The notes under the pieces were generated by a model. It searched no databases, was not told the DNA's origin, and worked only from the letters and a program-made list of their open reading frames with translations. From Lachnospiraceae bacterium (GTDB taxonomy: Bacteria; Bacillota; Clostridia; Lachnospirales; Lachnospiraceae), in the NCBI GenBank assembly GCA_024699395.1, contig JAILPU010000011.1:1-6502 (forward strand): 6,502 nucleotides of DNA, in the 5' to 3' direction. Below are positions 5,027 to 6,502 of the stretch, piece after piece (position 1 is the first letter of the stretch; each line of letters starts with the position of its first letter). The translations under genes and the position numbers were made by a program.

Positions 5027-5950
5027 ATGGGAGAGAAGAGCGAATTTTGGAGTGAAAGGTTTATTCAGATTTTCAATGAATTCTTATGCACCTCCAACAT
5101 TGCGTCGACATCGGCCAATAGGTACTGGTCGTATGTTAAAATTATCTGTGATCAACTTTGCAAGGACTTTTTGGATATAGATCAAAAGGATGTTACAAGA
5201 TATTTTGATAAACTCCAGCAGAAGGTATATACAAATGAGATTTCCTTACATACAGTTTGTTGCAGAAGATCTCTTTTTAACAAGCTAGCGGAGTATTTGG
5301 TATTATATTATCCTGATTATTATACGGATAATCCTTTTGCAAATATCTTTATTAAGGACAGTAAAGCATATGTAAAAGCTACTTCGATACCATCTCTGGA
5401 AGAACTTAACAGGTTTCTTTATGCTTGTAAGAGAAATTTCATGCATTTCTTGTTATATTCGATGGTGCTTAGGATGGGCATTAAGAGCACGGAATTAATA
5501 AATTTAAAGAAAGAGCATGTCATCAGAGACGGCGATTGCTGTTTTATCTATATCGAGTCACGGGAAAAGTATGGATCTTTAAGCATTATTCCTATGCCTT
5601 CTGATATAATAAGACTGTATAATGAGTTTGAAGGCTTAGAGAATCCTAACAGAGAGTACCTTTTTACAAACTCAAGAAATGAAAAGCTTTCAATAACGAC
5701 GATATCAAGGCTAACAAAGAAATATCTTAATATGGCCGCTATTGACAATCATTACACGTTAAAGGATTTTAGAAACAGAGCGGTTCTCGATGTGATTGAG
5801 TCTCGTGACAAGAAGGGTTTAACTTACAATGAGGATGTAGCTACTTATTTTTCTTTGAAGGATAAGAGGATGAATATCCTTAAAGATGCTCACTATCTTG
5901 CGATAAATAACCCGGTGGAAGATTCCGATTTGAAAATAATAGCAATGTAG
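5027..5950 (+). CDS. Tyrosine recombinase/integrase-like protein with altered catalytic residues
   Basis: This 307-residue protein has the usual length and two-part design of a phage-integrase-type recombinase. Residues about 5-100 form an N-terminal SAM-like core-binding domain (FNEFLCTSNIASTSANRYWS, then a helix-rich stretch). The catalytic domain begins near IPSLEELNRFLYAC (121-134). VLRMGIKSTELINLKKEHV (147-165) matches the 'GLRISELLALKWEDI' box but has K153 where the first catalytic Arg is expected. The beta-hairpin Lys is probably K181 (SREKYGSLSIIPMP). The HxxR box is K246-D-F-R249: the Arg is kept and His is replaced by Lys. The third box (VATYFSLKDKRMN) has no clear His or Trp. A Tyr is present at 290 (DAHYL), about four residues later than expected from the third box. 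It is an integrase-family protein with reduced or changed chemistry; it may bind DNA without cutting. It is divergent from the polymerase-like gene and is followed by the Sel1-repeat gene after 55 bp. Confidence 0.75.
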   Translation: MGEKSEFWSERFIQIFNEFLCTSNIASTSANRYWSYVKIICDQLCKDFLDIDQKDVTRYFDKLQQKVYTNEISLHTVCCRRSLFNKLAEYLVLYYPDYYTDNPFANIFIKDSKAYVKATSIPSLEELNRFLYACKRNFMHFLLYSMVLRMGIKSTELINLKKEHVIRDGDCCFIYIESREKYGSLSIIPMPSDIIRLYNEFEGLENPNREYLFTNSRNEKLSITTISRLTKKYLNMAAIDNHYTLKDFRNRAVLDVIESRDKKGLTYNEDVATYFSLKDKRMNILKDAHYLAINNPVEDSDLKIIAM

Positions 5951-6005
5951 TGTTGGTTCAATCTGTCGAATGCTAACAAAAAAACATTAGAAATGAGATA
6001 GAGTA

Positions 6006-6502
6006 GTGAATACAGAAGATTATATTAAGGCTTGTTCGTCGTTGGAAGATGTTATAAACAAGGGAATCAGTTTACTTCAGGATAATGAAAGCTTGAGTGA
6101 AGCATTGAAATTGTTTAAGTATGCGGATGCTAAAGGAAATTCGGATGGGAGCTACTGGCTGGGAGTGGCTTTTCAAGAACAAAAATCCTTTGAAGAAGCA
6201 TTGATGTATTATAATAAAGCTGCTCAAAACGGAAATAGCAGAGCTGAAAATCGCATTGCGCTTATGTATGCACGGGGACTTGGGGTTCAAAAAGATGTTA
6301 GTCAGGCATTCATGTGGTTGGAAAGAGCTGCCAAGCATCATAGCTTGCAAGGTATTTGCAACCTTGCAGGTATGTACTGGTATGGATGCGGGATAGAAAT
6401 CAATAAAGAGTTAGCGCTTGGATTATGGCGATTTGCCGCGCAGAATGATGTGCAAAAGGCGGTTCAAATGTTGGAAATAGTCAATGAAAATGTTGATGGA
6501 CC
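6006..6502 (+). CDS. Sel1-repeat (TPR-like) protein, 3' truncated by window
   Basis: The frame is open from GTG 6006 to the window end, giving 165 residues; an in-frame TGA at 5994 excludes a longer start. The ribosome site is weak (GAGATAGAG with short spacing). From about residue 32 the sequence shows Sel1-like repeats: EALKLFKYADAKGNSDGSYWLG, EALMYYNKAAQNGNSRAENRIA followed by LMYARGLGVQKDVSQAFMW, and a third unit with LAGMYWYGCGIEINKELALGLW (118-141). The A-x-x-x-L/I-A-x-M-Y-x-x-G-x-G-V and W-x-x-x-A-A spacing of about 36 residues is typical. Such alpha-solenoids are protein-binding scaffolds; the partner is unknown. There is no signal peptide at the start. It may be co-transcribed with the recombinase (55-bp gap, no clear terminator) or may be host DNA beyond the end of an inserted element. 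Confidence 0.85.
   Translation, partial: MNTEDYIKACSSLEDVINKGISLLQDNESLSEALKLFKYADAKGNSDGSYWLGVAFQEQKSFEEALMYYNKAAQNGNSRAENRIALMYARGLGVQKDVSQAFMWLERAAKHHSLQGICNLAGMYWYGCGIEINKELALGLWRFAAQNDVQKAVQMLEIVNENVDG

Noticed and set aside
5906..5913. Extra iteron copy AATAACCC near the end of the recombinase gene
   Set aside because: It matches only 8 of 10 bases, lies within coding sequence and is isolated from the array.
5971..5995. Terminator after the recombinase gene (CTAA...TTAG around an A-run)
   Set aside because: The stem is only 4 bp and A+T-rich with no U-tract after it, which is too weak to annotate.
6072..6350. Minus-strand open frame of 92 codons
   Set aside because: It lies opposite the Sel1-repeat gene, whose repeats are clear; it is a shadow of that coding sequence.

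Overview
The window looks like A+T-rich DNA from a low-GC Firmicute, most likely a clostridial host and perhaps Lachnospiraceae. This rests on base composition, strong purine-rich Shine-Dalgarno sites and protein style; no marker gene fixes the taxon. It has no rRNA, tRNA, CRISPR array or complete insertion sequence.

Layout: (1) 1-189, the 3' end of a GNAT acetyltransferase gene (+). (2) 190-350, an intergenic stretch with hairpins. (3) 351-2123 (-), a 590-residue protein whose first half carries the pattern of the MobC-like 'replication-relaxation' (Replic_Relax) family of plasmids and integrative elements, followed by about 300 unrecognised residues. (4) 2124-2422, a rich regulatory interval: four copies of AATAACCCCT, then a well-spaced promoter (TTGCCA, 17 bp, TATAAA, minus strand) whose -10 box lies inside an inverted repeat AAAGCC-N11-GGCTTT. 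(5) 2423-4714 (-), a 763-residue protein that reads as a reduced, probably inactive relative of family A DNA polymerase (PolA), with an N-terminal cysteine cluster, a Lys/Ser/Asn-rich linker, an exonuclease-like domain and the last part of a palm domain. (6) 4715-5026, a divergent intergenic region with several inverted repeats. (7) 5027-5950 (+), a tyrosine recombinase-like protein with altered catalytic positions. (8) 6006 to the window end (+), a Sel1-repeat protein running off the edge.

The central three genes look like one unit: a replication-relaxation protein, a polymerase-derived protein and a recombinase, with iteron-like repeats between the first two. The simplest reading is the replication/maintenance part of a small integrated element, or a domesticated remnant of one, between host genes (GNAT and perhaps Sel1). 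What stands out is that the polymerase-like and recombinase-like proteins keep long intact reading frames while key catalytic residues are replaced. This suggests retained non-catalytic roles such as DNA binding or complex assembly. The family assignments were made by eye from motif order and need profile searches to confirm.
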